Source of the DNA: Anaerotignum propionicum DSM 1682
GTDB lineage: Bacteria; Bacillota; Clostridia; Lachnospirales; Anaerotignaceae
Direction: 5' to 3'
Assembly: GCF_001561955.1 (NCBI RefSeq)
Contig: NZ_CP014223.1
Location: 1,550,001 to 1,614,000 of the forward strand
DNA length: 64,000 nucleotides
The position numbers and the translations under genes were made by a program. Positions 56,586-64,000 of the stretch are shown piece after piece. Numbering within the stretch: the first letter of the stretch is position 1; the number at the start of each line of letters is the position of its first letter. The notes beneath the pieces were generated by a model. It saw nothing but the letters and a program-made list of their open reading frames with translations. It searched no databases and was not told where the DNA came from.

Positions 56586-57404
56586 TTATGGTTTTGCTTT
56601 AATTAAGAAGAACATAATATAATACAAGGCGGGAGCAGTTAATATTACACTATCAAAGCGATCTAATACACCACCGTGACCGGGTATTAATTTCCCAAAA
56701 TCCTTGATTCCGTTTATTCTTTTCATGGCTGAGGCTGCCAAATCGCCAATTTGTGCTAAAAAGGAGCCGAAAAAACCTGCTAAACCACATAGCAACAGCA
56801 AATTCACATCCTCAAACACCACCACATTTCCGATCCATAGACCATATGCCAAAGAAAGCAAGGTTGCAGTTAGAATGCCGCCGATTGCCCCTTCTATTGT
56901 TTTTTTGGGACTTAAGGACGGGATTAGTTTGTGCTTTCCAAAATTAACTCCAATGAAATATGCCCCTGTGTCACAGCCAAAAGCTGCAATAAATGCAAGC
57001 CAAACCAATTGTTGTCCATATGCAAATTCTCTAATTAAATAAATATGAGACAAAAGGAAGAACGCATAAAAAAATCCAAAAAAACCTGTCATGCCCTGCA
57101 AAGCATTTGTTTTATCATGACATACCACTGTGTAAACCAATAATACCACTAGGAAAAAAGAAACAAAAATATTAAAATAATTATTCTCGTTTATAATTTG
57201 CTCCATAAAAAGACCATAGTATAATGCAAAAACATATCCAATGATGTGCAATCCTGCATTCTCTTTGGAGAAAGCACGATAAAACTCATGCATGCCAATC
57301 AGACCTAAAATAATAACTGAGGCTTTTAACCAAAAACCACCAGATGCAACAACAAATATTAGAAACGGTAAAAGGGCTACTGCGGAAATGATTCTAGTTT
57401 TCAA
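56586..57404 (-). CDS. cdsA: Phosphatidate cytidylyltransferase
   Basis: Membrane enzyme making CDP-diacylglycerol from phosphatidic acid and CTP, the branch point of phospholipid synthesis. The 272-residue protein has about eight hydrophobic segments and the C-terminal CDP-DAG synthetase signature (SAMKRINGIKDFGKLIPGHGG, then LDRFDSV). It starts with TTG at 57404, eight bases after GAGGTGA. It lies between uppS and dxr with short gaps. Confidence 0.95.
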   Translation of the reverse strand: MKTRIISAVALLPFLIFVVASGGFWLKASVIILGLIGMHEFYRAFSKENAGLHIIGYVFALYYGLFMEQIINENNYFNIFVSFFLVVLLVYTVVCHDKTNALQGMTGFFGFFYAFFLLSHIYLIREFAYGQQLVWLAFIAAFGCDTGAYFIGVNFGKHKLIPSLSPKKTIEGAIGGILTATLLSLAYGLWIGNVVVFEDVNLLLLCGLAGFFGSFLAQIGDLAASAMKRINGIKDFGKLIPGHGGVLDRFDSVILTAPALYYIMFFLIKAKP

Positions 57405-57421
57405 TGAAAAATCACCTCAAT

Positions 57422-58162
57422 TCATCTTCCGCCGAAGCGGCGTTCTCTATTCTGATAATAGTAAATTGCCTCTAACAAGTCCTTTTTATTAAAATCAGGC
57501 CATAACACATCGGAAAAATAAAATTCTGAATATGCAATCTGCCACAAAAGAAAATTACTGATCCGTTCCTCACCGCTTGTGCGAATGAGCAGTTCTGGGT
57601 CAGGTATGCCGGCAGTATCGAGATTTTCTTCTATTGTTTCTTCTGTGATATCTGGTAGAGAAATTTGTCCATTCAATGCTTTCTCTGTAATCTTTTGAAC
57701 ACTGCGCAAAAGTTCATCTCTTCCGCCATAATTTAAAGCGATATGAACCGTCATGCCGTCTTTTTCTCTGGATTTTTCTTCAACCTCTTGTATTTGTTCT
57801 TGAATATCCTTGTCCAAACGAGAGATATCTCCTATTATATGCATCCTTACATTATCTTTTAAAAAGCGTTGAAAGGAGTTTTTTAAATAATGGCGCATTA
57901 AATCCATAATGGCGTTCACTTCCTCATCGGAACGCTTCCAATTTTCCGTAGAAAAAGCATAAACTGTGATATGCTGGATTCCTAAGTCCTTTGCATCAGT
58001 AATCAAGCGCTCAAATGCCTCTGCTCCTGCCTTATGCCCTGCTTTTCTGGGCAAAGCTCTTTTAGCTGCCCATCGACCATTCCCATCCATAATAATCGCA
58101 ATATGCTTGGGTAAGCGTGTCATATCGATGGATACAGCTTTTTCCTTCTTTTGAAAAAACAT
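57422..58162 (-). CDS. uppS: Undecaprenyl diphosphate synthase
   Basis: Cis-prenyltransferase making the C55 lipid carrier for wall synthesis, 246 residues. The conserved IAIIMDGNGRWA with the catalytic Asp, YAFSTENWKR, ALNYGGRDEL, and LIRTSGEERISNFLLWQ with SEFYF are present. I chose the ATG after CGGAGG; an ATG nine codons upstream lacks a ribosome site and overlaps a hairpin region. It follows frr after 63 bases. Confidence 0.96.
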   Translation of the reverse strand: MFFQKKEKAVSIDMTRLPKHIAIIMDGNGRWAAKRALPRKAGHKAGAEAFERLITDAKDLGIQHITVYAFSTENWKRSDEEVNAIMDLMRHYLKNSFQRFLKDNVRMHIIGDISRLDKDIQEQIQEVEEKSREKDGMTVHIALNYGGRDELLRSVQKITEKALNGQISLPDITEETIEENLDTAGIPDPELLIRTSGEERISNFLLWQIAYSEFYFSDVLWPDFNKKDLLEAIYYYQNRERRFGGR

Positions 58163-58186
58163 AATTTCCTCCGTGTAACAAAGTAA

Positions 58187-58213
58187 CAAAGCCCCTCTTA
58201 TTACCAGAGGGGC
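58187..58213 (-). terminator. Attenuator-like hairpin between frr and uppS
   Basis: GCCCCTCT / AGAGGGGC (58191-58198 and 58206-58213), 8 bp, followed on the minus strand by TTTGTTACTTT. The broken T-run suggests partial termination. Confidence 0.5.
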
Positions 58214-58225
58214 GGATTATATATT

Positions 58226-58783
58226 TTATACCGCAAGGATGTCTTTGCACTTTTCGTCGCATTTTCTATCAATATCTGCAACAAATTTATCTGTCAGTTT
58301 CTGTGTTTTATCTTCCAGATCCTTTAATTCGTCCTCGGTAATTTCCTTTTTCTTTTCAATTTTCTTGAAAGCATCCATTGCATCTCTTCTAATGTTTCGA
58401 ATTGCAACTTTTGAGTTTTCAGCTTTCTTTTTCACTTCTTTTGTCAGTTCTTTTCTTCTATCCTCTGTTAATTCAGGGAAAACCAAACGGATTACCTTAC
58501 CGTCATTGTTGGGGTTGATGCCCAAATCTGACGCATTGATTGCTTTTTCAATCAATTTCAGGGTGCTGCTGTCCCAAGGCTGAATCTGAATGATACGTGC
58601 TTCTGGAACAGTTATATTTCCCACCTGATTGATCGGTGTAGGCGTACCATAATATTCAACTGAGATTTTATCAAGGACATGGGGGTTTGCACGGCCTGCG
58701 CGGATGGTTGCATAATCGCTCATCAAAGCTGCAACGGTTTTTTCCATTTTTTCTTCAAAAGGTTTCATTAATTCTGATGCCAT
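58226..58783 (-). CDS. frr: Ribosome recycling factor
   Basis: Splits post-termination ribosomes with EF-G. 185 residues, the canonical size; the three-helix bundle and the small domain are evident: TIRAGRANPHVLDKISVEYYG, then QIQPWDSSTLKLIEKAI and LTEDRRKELTKEVKKKAE. ATAGGAGG precedes the ATG. It lies 26 bases after pyrH. Confidence 0.97.
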   Translation of the reverse strand: MASELMKPFEEKMEKTVAALMSDYATIRAGRANPHVLDKISVEYYGTPTPINQVGNITVPEARIIQIQPWDSSTLKLIEKAINASDLGINPNNDGKVIRLVFPELTEDRRKELTKEVKKKAENSKVAIRNIRRDAMDAFKKIEKKKEITEDELKDLEDKTQKLTDKFVADIDRKCDEKCKDILAV

Positions 58784-58809
58784 AGCATTTGCCTCCTATG
58801 ATTATTCTA

Positions 58810-59517
58810 TCAAGAAACTGTAACAACTGTACCAATTTTTTCTCCGCTTACCGCACGGATAATACTTTTCTCTTCATTCAAACCAAAAATAACAACGGGA
58901 ATTTTTCGCTCAAAGCAAAGATTGGCTGCCGCCATGTCAATTACCTTAAGATTATTTTTGACAATTTCTTCCGATTTAATTACATCTATTTTTTTTGCAT
59001 TGACGTTCACCGCAGGGTCGTCATCATAGACGCCATCGATATTCTTTGCAAAAAATAACCCATCTACATCAAGCTCGGCCCCTCTTAAGGCTGTAATTGT
59101 ATCTGTTGAGAAGAATGGATGCCCAAGCCCAGCTGCAAAAATCAGTACCTCGCCCTTTTCCAGTCGTGCCAATGCAGCATCCTTAGAAAAAAGCTCTGTC
59201 ATGGTACCAAAAGGAATGGGTGTTTGAACGGTTGCTGATACATCGTTTTGTCTGAAAGCATCTGCCAAATAAATAGCATTCATTACCGTAGCCAACATCC
59301 CAATTTGGTCAGCTTTCGTTCGATCCATCCCTGAAGTAGCACTTCTGCCACGCCAAAAATTGCCGCCGCCCACAACGAGACATACCTGGGTGCCCCTGTT
59401 TATGACTTCTTTAATCTGAGACACCAAGCCCCAAATAATGCGATCATCAAAAGTGACGCCTTCTTTATCACCAGCCAGAGCCTCGCCGCTTAATTTCAGG
59501 ACAATTCTCTTATACAT
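58810..59517 (-). CDS. pyrH: UMP kinase
   Basis: Converts UMP to UDP in pyrimidine nucleotide synthesis; hexameric, amino-acid-kinase fold, 235 residues. VLKLSGEALAGDKEGVTFD, VGGGNFWRG and the segment TDTITALRGAELDVDGLFFAKN are characteristic. AAGGAGG precedes the ATG. A strong terminator lies between tsf and this gene, so it may depend on read-through or its own promoter. Confidence 0.97.
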   Translation of the reverse strand: MYKRIVLKLSGEALAGDKEGVTFDDRIIWGLVSQIKEVINRGTQVCLVVGGGNFWRGRSATSGMDRTKADQIGMLATVMNAIYLADAFRQNDVSATVQTPIPFGTMTELFSKDAALARLEKGEVLIFAAGLGHPFFSTDTITALRGAELDVDGLFFAKNIDGVYDDDPAVNVNAKKIDVIKSEEIVKNNLKVIDMAAANLCFERKIPVVIFGLNEEKSIIRAVSGEKIGTVVTVS

Positions 59518-59605
59518 TGTAACAGCCTCCTTACCATTCTAATGTATCACAATCTAACTAAAATTACCACATTTTTTACAAAAGTAAAAAACATTTCATA
59601 ATTTC

Positions 59606-59640
59606 CGAAAAAAAGAAACGCCAGAATTTGGCGTTTCTTT
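59606..59640 (-). terminator. Terminator after tsf
   Basis: Perfect 12-bp stem AAAGAAACGCCA / TGGCGTTTCTTT (59612-59623 and 59629-59640), followed on the minus strand by a T-run. It would end an rpsB-tsf transcript. Confidence 0.9.
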
Positions 59641-59717
59641 TCAATTTTATCGTGTTTGACAAAAACAACCACAATACGTACCCATCACTAAATGCAGCAT
59701 GGGTACTTGAAGGCATC

Positions 59718-60653
59718 TTACACTAACGCAGCTTTTGCAACTTCATCAGCAAAGTTTTCTTCTTTTTTCTCTAAACCTTCGCCTGTTTCGAAACGAACGT
59801 AACGTGCTACTTGGATAGGAGCGCCTACTACTTTCGCTACGGAATCAATATATTTTTGAACTGTTAGGTCGCCATCTTTTACATAAGGCTGTTCAACCAA
59901 ACACATTTCCTTTAATTCCTTTTTCATTCTGCCTTCAATCATCTTTGCAATAATCTGATCAGGCTTGCTTGCATTTTTAGGATCATTTTTTGCCTGCTGT
60001 GTTAAAATTTCTGTTTCTTTTTCAATAAAATCAGAAGGAACATCATTTTCAGTGATGAATTTAGGGTTTAATGCTGCAATCTGCATTGCAATGTTTTTTC
60101 CTAATTCTTCCAATTCTTCACTTTCATTTTCGCAAGCCAATTCAATCATAACGCCGATTCTGCCGCCGCCGTGAATATAGGAAACCAATTTGCCGGACTG
60201 TGTTTTTTCAAATTTCTCAAAACGTCTGATGTTAAGGTTTTCACCAATAATTGCAACCTGCTGGCTCAAAGCATCTTTTACTGTGAACTGAGGATCCAAA
60301 TCCCATTTTTCTTCAAAGAATGCATCCATATCAGCTGCTGTAGACTTGGAAGCCTGTTTTGCAACTGCAGCAACATAATCTTTGAAAATCTGGTTCTTTG
60401 CAACGAAGTCTGTTTCGGAGTTTACTTCAATAATTGTACCGATTTTGTTGTCATCGCTTAAATAAATATCTACAATGCCTTCAGAAGCAATACGTCCAGC
60501 TTTCTTTGCGGAAGCGGCAAGACCTTTTTCTCTTAAAAGCTCTACTGCCTTTTCCATATCGCCATCTGTTTCTGCCAGCGCTTTTTTACAATCCATCATG
60601 CCTACGCCTGTAGTTTCTCTCAATTCCTTAACCATTGCTGCTGTAATAGCCAT
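59718..60653 (-). CDS. tsf: Elongation factor Ts
   Basis: Nucleotide-exchange factor for EF-Tu, 311 residues. N-terminal UBA-like segment (VKELRETTGVGMMDCKKALAE) and the TDFVAKN motif that contacts EF-Tu are present, followed by the core domain (SYIHGGGRIGVMIEL) and a coiled region. GGAGGG precedes the ATG. It follows rpsB with a hairpin in the 90-base gap. Confidence 0.97.
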   Translation of the reverse strand: MAITAAMVKELRETTGVGMMDCKKALAETDGDMEKAVELLREKGLAASAKKAGRIASEGIVDIYLSDDNKIGTIIEVNSETDFVAKNQIFKDYVAAVAKQASKSTAADMDAFFEEKWDLDPQFTVKDALSQQVAIIGENLNIRRFEKFEKTQSGKLVSYIHGGGRIGVMIELACENESEELEELGKNIAMQIAALNPKFITENDVPSDFIEKETEILTQQAKNDPKNASKPDQIIAKMIEGRMKKELKEMCLVEQPYVKDGDLTVQKYIDSVAKVVGAPIQVARYVRFETGEGLEKKEENFADEVAKAALV

Positions 60654-60687
60654 GTTTTTTTCCCTCCGTATTTTCTTCTATAATATG

Positions 60688-60721
60688 AAAAGAGCTCCAG
60701 CCCGTAAGTTGGCTGAAGCTC
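60688..60721 (-). terminator. Attenuator-like hairpin between rpsB and tsf
   Basis: On the minus strand GAGCTTCAGCC pairs with GGCTGGAGCTC, 11 bp with one wobble (60692-60702 and 60711-60721), followed by TTTT. Probably reduces tsf relative to rpsB transcript. Confidence 0.6.
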
Positions 60722-60743
60722 GGGCAAATGCCTTGTAAATAAC

Positions 60744-61466
60744 TTATTCAGCTACTGTTTCTTCAACAGCTGGCGCTTCCTGCTCACCCTGCTTGGATTC
60801 CAAAACAGCGTCTGCAACTTTGGAAGCAATCAGCTTTACTGCACGGATTGCATCATCGTTACCGGGAATAACATAATCGATTTCATCAGGATCACAGTTT
60901 GTATCAACGATAGCAACAATAGGGATACCCAAATTGTGTGCTTCCTGAACTGCAATTCTTTCTTTTCTTGTATCAACAATAAAGAGCATGTCAGGCACTT
61001 TCTTCATGTTTTTGATACCGCCAAGGTTTTTTTCCAGCTTATCCATCTCGTGTAACAAAGCTGCAACTTCCTTCTTAGGCAGTACTTCAAAAATGCCGTC
61101 AGCCTGCATTTTCTCTAATTCTTTCAATCTTGCAATTCTTGTTTTGATTGTTGTGAAGTTTGTCAACATACCACCCAACCATCTCTGGTTAACATAGTAC
61201 ATACCGCATCTTTCAGCTTCTTCCTTCAAGCATTCCTGAGCCTGCTTCTTTGTACCAACAAACAAAATTTCGCCACCGTCTGCAATAGTTTTGCAAACTT
61301 CTGCATAAGCCTCATCAACCTTTTTTACAGTTTTCTGTAAGTCGATGATATAAATGCCGTTTCTTTCTGCGAAGATGTATTCCGCCATTTTGGGGTTCCA
61401 TCTTCTTGTCTGATGTCCAAAATGAACACCTGCTTCTAATAATTGTTTCATTGAAATTACGCTCAT
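60744..61466 (-). CDS. rpsB: 30S ribosomal protein S2
   Basis: Small-subunit ribosomal protein, 240 residues. [36 protein letters not shown] and [25 protein letters not shown] are clear family segments; the C-terminus is Glu-rich. The ATG at 61466 follows AGGAGGTG; the frame is open for 11 codons upstream, but those lie in the leader. It begins the rpsB-tsf unit. Confidence 0.98.
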   Translation of the reverse strand: MSVISMKQLLEAGVHFGHQTRRWNPKMAEYIFAERNGIYIIDLQKTVKKVDEAYAEVCKTIADGGEILFVGTKKQAQECLKEEAERCGMYYVNQRWLGGMLTNFTTIKTRIARLKELEKMQADGIFEVLPKKEVAALLHEMDKLEKNLGGIKNMKKVPDMLFIVDTRKERIAVQEAHNLGIPIVAIVDTNCDPDEIDYVIPGNDDAIRAVKLIASKVADAVLESKQGEQEAPAVEETVAE

Positions 61467-61469
61467 AGC

Positions 61470-61579
61470 GCACCTCCTGTGGTTTGTCCTCCGCATCATT
61501 TTCCAGAAGAGACCGACCCTGTCGGCACCGTTCCTCTGGCAACAGATACGTGCGTTTTAAAGTTACCTTTGGGATTATA
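61470..61579 (-). promoter_or_regulatory. rpsB promoter and structured leader
   Basis: On the minus strand TTGTTT (61597-61602), 17-base spacer and TATAAT (61574-61579) form a likely promoter giving a leader of about 100 bases. In the leader CCAGAGGA and TCTTCTGG pair (8 bp, one G-U) around a nested CCGA/TCGG hairpin. S2 autoregulation through its leader is known in other bacteria; this structure is a candidate, not a recognised family. Confidence 0.45.
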
Positions 61580-61590
61580 TCATAGACAAA

Positions 61591-61649
61591 TATAAAAAAC
61601 AACCATTATTACCAAAGTTTTTCTAACTTTTTGTAAAATGGTTGTTTTT
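61591..61649 (-). terminator. topA terminator
   Basis: AAAAACAACCATT (61595-61607) pairs with AATGGTTGTTTTT (61637-61649), 13 bp, with a T-run on the minus strand. It begins eight bases past the topA stop and overlaps the rpsB -35 box. Confidence 0.8.
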
Positions 61650-61656
61650 CTATTTT

Positions 61657-63801
61657 TTATTCCCCGTCAGCGGGCTTTTCCTTTATATAACCACACTTCT
61701 CATTGGAACAAACAATTTTCACATTTTTACGACCCTTTTCAACCATAAAGCTTCCGCAAACAGGACATTTTTCCCCTGTTGGTTTATTCCAAGACATGAA
61801 GCCGCATTCAGGATTATTTTCGCATCCGTAATAAATACGACCCTTTTTAGTCTTTCTGATCAGAACCTTTCCCCCACACTCGGGACAGTTTACCCCAGCT
61901 TCTTCAAAGAAAGGTTTTGTATTCTGGCATTCAGGAAAACCTGGGCAAGCCAAGAACTTTCCATATCGTCCATATTTAATCACCATGTTTTTTCCGCATT
62001 TTTCGCAGATGACATCGCTCACTTCGTCTTTAATTTCTACCTTTGCCAGCTTTTCTCTTGCATCCTGTACACAATCTTGGAAGGCAGGATAAAAATCACG
62101 GATAACCTGTTTCCATTCTTCATGGCCGTTTTCCACTTCATCCAAGCGCTTTTCCATGTTTGCAGTAAAATCAACATCGACGATATCTGAGAAATAGCCT
62201 TTCATAATATCGTTTACTGCTTCACCAAGCTCTGTAGGATAGAGGTTTTTCGCCTCTTTGATTACATAATGGCGTGCCAAAATTGTGGTAAGGGTCGGGG
62301 CATAGGTACTGGGTCGACCAACGCCGATTTCCTCCAGCATCTTGATTAAAGAAGCATCGGTAAACCTGGCTGGAGGCTGGGTGAAATGCTGCTCAGGCAA
62401 AAGTGTTTCTACCTTTAAAATATCTCCCTTTTCTAAAAGAGGAATCATTTTTTCATCTTCATCCTCACCTTTATTATAAGCCTCCAAAAAGCCTTTAAAT
62501 TTCAAGCTTGAACCGGAACTTCTAAAGCTGTATTCCCCTGCTTGCATTTTCACTGAAAGGGTATCATACACAGCAGGGCTCATTTGACTGGCAACAAAGC
62601 GTTCCCATATCAATTTGTATAATCGAAATTGATCCTTTGATAAGGATTCCTTGATACTATCCGGTGTACGCAATACTTCTGTGGGTCGAATGGCCTCATG
62701 GGCATCTTGGGTCTTTCCTTTGGATTTATAAATAACTCGTTCCGGGTTTACAAACTTTTCGCCATACTCTTCCTTTATAAATGCTACAACTGATGAATAT
62801 GCTTCATCAGAAATACGGAAGGAGTCTGTACGAATATAAGAAACCAAACCCACGGTGCCTTCCCCTTTGATATTGATACCTTCATATAACTGCTGGGCAA
62901 TCATCATGGTTTTTTGTGTTGCCATATTCAAATGCTTGCTGGCTTCCTGCTGTAAGGTACTGGTGGTGAAGGGAGCCACAGGCTTTTTCTGGCGCACGCC
63001 TGTTTTTACGTCTGTAACCAGAAAATCTTGCCCTTCCACGCCTTTTACAACTTCATCTGTGATTTCGCCATCAGGCAATTCCATCTTTGTGTCGCCTTTG
63101 CCATAAAACTTTGCATCCAAATGCTTGGCATTTTTATCTGAAAGCTTTGCTGTCAAAGACCAATATTCCGTAGGAATAAAAGCTAAGATTTCCTCTTCCC
63201 GGTCGCAAATAATACGCAGTGCCACTGACTGCACACGTCCGCCGGAAAGACCTTTTTTTACCTTTTGCCATAGCAAGTCGCTGATTGTGTAGCCTACAAC
63301 ACGATCCAGCACACGTCTTGCCTGCTGAGCATTCACCAAATCCATATCAATTTCTCTGGCTTCTGTAATGGAACGTTTTACAGCCGTTTTGGTAATTTCA
63401 TTAAACGTAATACGGCTGATGTCCTTATCTTCTCCAAGATTTAACGCATGAACCAAGTGCCAGCTAATGGCTTCACCTTCACGGTCAGGGTCAGTTGCCA
63501 GGAACACTTTATCCGCACTTTTCGCATCTCTGCGCAGTTTGCTTAATAAATCCCCTTTCCCCCGAATTGTAATATATTTTGGTTCAAAGTCATTATCTAC
63601 ATCTATGCCCAATTGGCTTTTGGGCAAATCTCGGATATGCCCCATGGATGCTTCTATTTTATAACTGCTGCCAAGAAACTTGCCAATAGTGGTGGCCTTA
63701 GCAGGGGACTCTACAATCACCAGATATTTTTTTGACGCTTTTGCCCCCTTAGCGGTGGACTTTGTTGTTTTATTCTTTTTTTCAGCGATCTCTTTTGTCA
63801 T
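61657..63801 (-). CDS. topA: DNA topoisomerase I
   Basis: Type IA topoisomerase that relaxes negative supercoils, 714 residues. N-terminal Toprim (YLVIVESPAKATTIGKFLG, with FLATDPDREGEAISWH), the active-site Tyr in GLVSYIRTDSFRIS, and three C-terminal Cys4 zinc fingers (CEKCGKN, CPECGGK, CPVCGSF, each with a later CxxxxxC pair). The N-terminus is Lys-rich (EKKNKTTKSTAKGAKASKK). GAGGTG precedes the ATG. It follows dprA by 13 bases. Confidence 0.97.
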   Translation of the reverse strand: MTKEIAEKKNKTTKSTAKGAKASKKYLVIVESPAKATTIGKFLGSSYKIEASMGHIRDLPKSQLGIDVDNDFEPKYITIRGKGDLLSKLRRDAKSADKVFLATDPDREGEAISWHLVHALNLGEDKDISRITFNEITKTAVKRSITEAREIDMDLVNAQQARRVLDRVVGYTISDLLWQKVKKGLSGGRVQSVALRIICDREEEILAFIPTEYWSLTAKLSDKNAKHLDAKFYGKGDTKMELPDGEITDEVVKGVEGQDFLVTDVKTGVRQKKPVAPFTTSTLQQEASKHLNMATQKTMMIAQQLYEGINIKGEGTVGLVSYIRTDSFRISDEAYSSVVAFIKEEYGEKFVNPERVIYKSKGKTQDAHEAIRPTEVLRTPDSIKESLSKDQFRLYKLIWERFVASQMSPAVYDTLSVKMQAGEYSFRSSGSSLKFKGFLEAYNKGEDEDEKMIPLLEKGDILKVETLLPEQHFTQPPARFTDASLIKMLEEIGVGRPSTYAPTLTTILARHYVIKEAKNLYPTELGEAVNDIMKGYFSDIVDVDFTANMEKRLDEVENGHEEWKQVIRDFYPAFQDCVQDAREKLAKVEIKDEVSDVICEKCGKNMVIKYGRYGKFLACPGFPECQNTKPFFEEAGVNCPECGGKVLIRKTKKGRIYYGCENNPECGFMSWNKPTGEKCPVCGSFMVEKGRKNVKIVCSNEKCGYIKEKPADGE

Positions 63802-63814
63802 ACTTCACCTCAAA

Positions 63815-64000
63815 TTAACCTTCCCTGATATATCCCGCTTGAGGAATTTTTCGTACATAACCTGAAATTTCCAACAAGGAAAGTATATACTGCACTTCCT
63901 GTATATTTTTATGCAGTTTCCTGCAAATGGTTTCTGCTAAAACAGGTTCTTTATCAAGAATCTGTTCATAAATTTCTTTTTCTTCCTCCGAAAGTTTAAC
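63815..64000 (-). CDS. dprA: DNA processing protein DprA, C-terminal part
   Basis: The last 61 codons of a gene that runs off the right edge. The peptide (LSEEEKEIYEQILDKEP, then VQYILSLLEISGYVRKI and GYIREG) matches the C-terminal winged-helix domain of DprA, which helps load RecA onto incoming single-stranded DNA. dprA directly before topA is a common Firmicute order, which supports the call. The Rossmann-fold core is outside the window. Confidence 0.8.
   Translation of the reverse strand, partial: VKLSEEEKEIYEQILDKEPVLAETICRKLHKNIQEVQYILSLLEISGYVRKIPQAGYIREG

Noticed and set aside
61657-62190. 182-codon plus-strand frame over the 3' end of topA
   Set aside because: Antisense reading of the zinc-finger coding region; no upstream signals.
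1-64000. CRISPR arrays, tRNA or rRNA genes, insertion sequences, prophage
   Set aside because: No spaced direct-repeat series, cloverleaf-like gene, transposase or phage protein was found in reading the window.

Overview
The window looks like a chromosome segment of a low-GC, motile, anaerobic Firmicute, most likely in the class Clostridia. I infer this from several Gram-positive markers: T-box leaders ahead of pheS and leuS, PolC-type DNA polymerase III, HPr kinase/phosphorylase with an HPr/Crh-like partner, and WhiA. Other pointers are a reverse rubrerythrin with a PerR-like operator, a sigma-D-type flagellin promoter, and the order rpsB-tsf-pyrH-frr-uppS-cdsA-dxr-rseP-ispG-polC. CotH-like and SpoVB-like proteins fit a spore-forming lineage. 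Genus cannot be fixed by reading alone. I see no rRNA, tRNA, CRISPR array, insertion sequence or prophage.

Layout, left to right. (1) 1-3950: a Phe T-box and pheST. (2) 4050-9580: flagellin with a structured leader that carries a CsrA-like site, then a 1007-residue REC-GGDEF-EAL-pseudoREC-GGDEF-PAS protein. (3) 9690-13260: typA and a SpoVB/MurJ-type flippase, facing a CotH-like lipoprotein on the minus strand. (4) 15399-21313: the tight cluster uvrC-hprK-murB-rapZ-whiA-HPr-like, whose last protein lacks the phosphorylatable His but keeps the regulatory Ser. (5) 21421-24650: an rRNA methyltransferase (minus), tgt and yajC. (6) 25020-32130: a nucleoside-uptake block made of a BMP lipoprotein, a double-ATPase ABC subunit, two permeases and two nucleoside hydrolases. 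(7) 32400-39240: LysM protein, PerR-boxed rubrerythrin, an M16C metalloprotease, an acetyltransferase and an M23 cell-wall protein. (8) 39284-48510: phosphopantetheinyl transferase, leuS with Leu T-box, a heterodimeric ABC exporter under a MarR regulator with tandem operators, a hemolysin III-like protein and a DUF1836 protein. (9) 48653-64000, all minus strand: polC, ispG, the rseP-to-rpsB translation and envelope-lipid cluster, topA and the 3' end of dprA.

Most genes are core housekeeping functions in expected arrangements, and no wholly new multi-gene system is evident. The interest lies in regulation and in protein variants: the flagellin leader, the His-less HPr, degenerate GGDEF sites beside the flagellin gene, the PerR-type and MarR-type operators, the leader hairpin ahead of the nucleoside ABC genes, and several strong intergenic hairpins that the genes do not explain. 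Start codons were chosen from Shine-Dalgarno spacing and family N-termini; several genes use GTG or TTG.
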